Source: Sepiola atlantica
Taxonomy: Eukaryota; Mollusca; Cephalopoda; Sepiida; Sepiolidae
DNA: 64,000 nucleotides
Assembly: GCA_963556195.1 (NCBI GenBank)
Contig: CAUVYP010000244.1
Coordinates: 2,604,001-2,668,000 of the forward strand
Direction of reading: 5' to 3'
A program made the translations under genes and the position numbers. Numbering within the stretch: the stretch's first letter is position 1; each line of letters begins with the position of its first letter. This document shows, piece after piece, positions 63,865-64,000 of the stretch. The notes below the pieces were generated by a model. It was not told the origin of the DNA, made no database searches, and saw only the letters and a list, made by a program, of their open reading frames with translations.

Positions 63865-64000
63865 TTAGCGCGTTTTAATGTTGATATCGCTTTTGTTTAT
63901 AACTTCCACATTTATTCAAATTGTGCAACGTAACTTTGCAGACAGTCTCAAATAGGCCTTTTCTACTGAAGTACCAAGTTTCAGAAGTGCAGCTCTTGTA
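63865..64000. repeat. Partial satellite monomer at right edge
   Basis: The window closes at base 136 of a TTCAAATTG/AACGTAAC monomer. It reads AATAGGCC where its relatives (51961, 56797, 59215, 60145, 62935) read AATACGCC. The array continues beyond the right edge. Confidence 0.95.

Larger units (their letters stand above)
1..64000. repeat. Satellite DNA array, 186-bp monomer, fills the window
   Basis: Head-to-tail units of 186 bp occupy every base: 343 complete monomers plus partial ones at both ends. The arithmetic closes exactly: 63792 bp between 73 and 63864 equals 343 units of 186 bp minus the net 6 bp of five length variants. All units lie in the same orientation. The consensus is about 38% G+C, with GCGCG, GATATC, TTCGAA and GCCGGAGAT as near-constant landmarks. 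Neighbours differ by a small number of diagnostic substitutions, and these variants recur in ordered sets, giving higher-order repeats of 5, 7, 8, 11, 18 and 39 monomers. Unit length is close to a nucleosome plus linker, as in many centromeric satellites. I do not recognise the family. A centromeric or pericentromeric place is inference; the tandem structure is directly seen. Confidence 0.98.

Noticed and set aside
1..64000. CRISPR array
   Set aside because: There are no short repeats separated by unique spacers. The whole 186-bp unit repeats, and variable sites recur in ordered sets.
1..64000. Transposon-internal tandem repeats or a Helitron or Maverick tail
   Set aside because: No terminal repeats, transposase fragment or unique flank occurs anywhere in 64 kb. 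An origin from such an element cannot be tested without the array edges.
1..64000. rDNA intergenic spacer repeats or tRNA/5S arrays
   Set aside because: No rRNA, 5S or tRNA sequence and no recognisable polymerase III box pair lies in the unit or between units.
1..64000. Primate alpha satellite or another named centromeric family
   Set aside because: Unit length (186 against 171 bp) and sequence do not match alpha satellite, and I do not recognise any other published family in the consensus.

Overview
The whole window is one uninterrupted tandem satellite array. A 186-bp unit runs head to tail, always in the same orientation, from the first base to the last. There are 343 complete monomers (73-63864) between two partial ones. 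No gene, RNA gene, mobile element, unique spacer, inversion or microsatellite interrupts it. The window therefore comes from a eukaryotic heterochromatic block, most plausibly centromeric or pericentromeric. I do not recognise the satellite and cannot name the species. The consensus is about 38% G+C and is not depleted in CpG (9 per type-B monomer by hand count, against about 6.6 expected). That fits better with a lineage that methylates its satellite DNA little in the germline, as many invertebrates do, than with a typical vertebrate.

Coordinates within a monomer use this phase: base 1 is the first T of the TTA before GCGCG, so monomers begin at 73, 259, 445 and so on. Monomers differ mainly by a few diagnostic substitutions and by one strongly dimorphic box at bases 82-96 (type A or type B). 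Because 186 is 62 codons, every monomer carries long open frames on both strands. The evidence is that these are by-products of the repeat and not genes.

The diagnostic variants show layered higher-order repeats (HORs) that change along the window. 73-8256: an 18-monomer HOR and an 8-monomer derivative. 8257-10117: a transition containing a 187-bp monomer. 10118-20899: a mosaic with a 15-monomer duplication, a 7-monomer duplication and three 184-bp monomers sharing one 2-bp deletion. 20900-25177: a 7-monomer HOR (1302 bp). 25178-34848: a mosaic with a 14-monomer duplication. 34849-43218: 5-, 6- and 7-monomer HORs. 43219-47310: a nearly perfect tandem duplication of 11 monomers. 47311-50658: 4- and 5-monomer units. 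50659-64000: a 39-monomer (7254 bp) super-repeat with an internal shortened copy.

There are no genes to act together. What the window offers is a readable record of satellite evolution: unequal exchange, chimeric monomers with locatable crossovers, spread of marked variants, very strict unit length, recurrent swaps of adjacent bases, and a two-state box that recalls the A/B box of primate alpha satellite.
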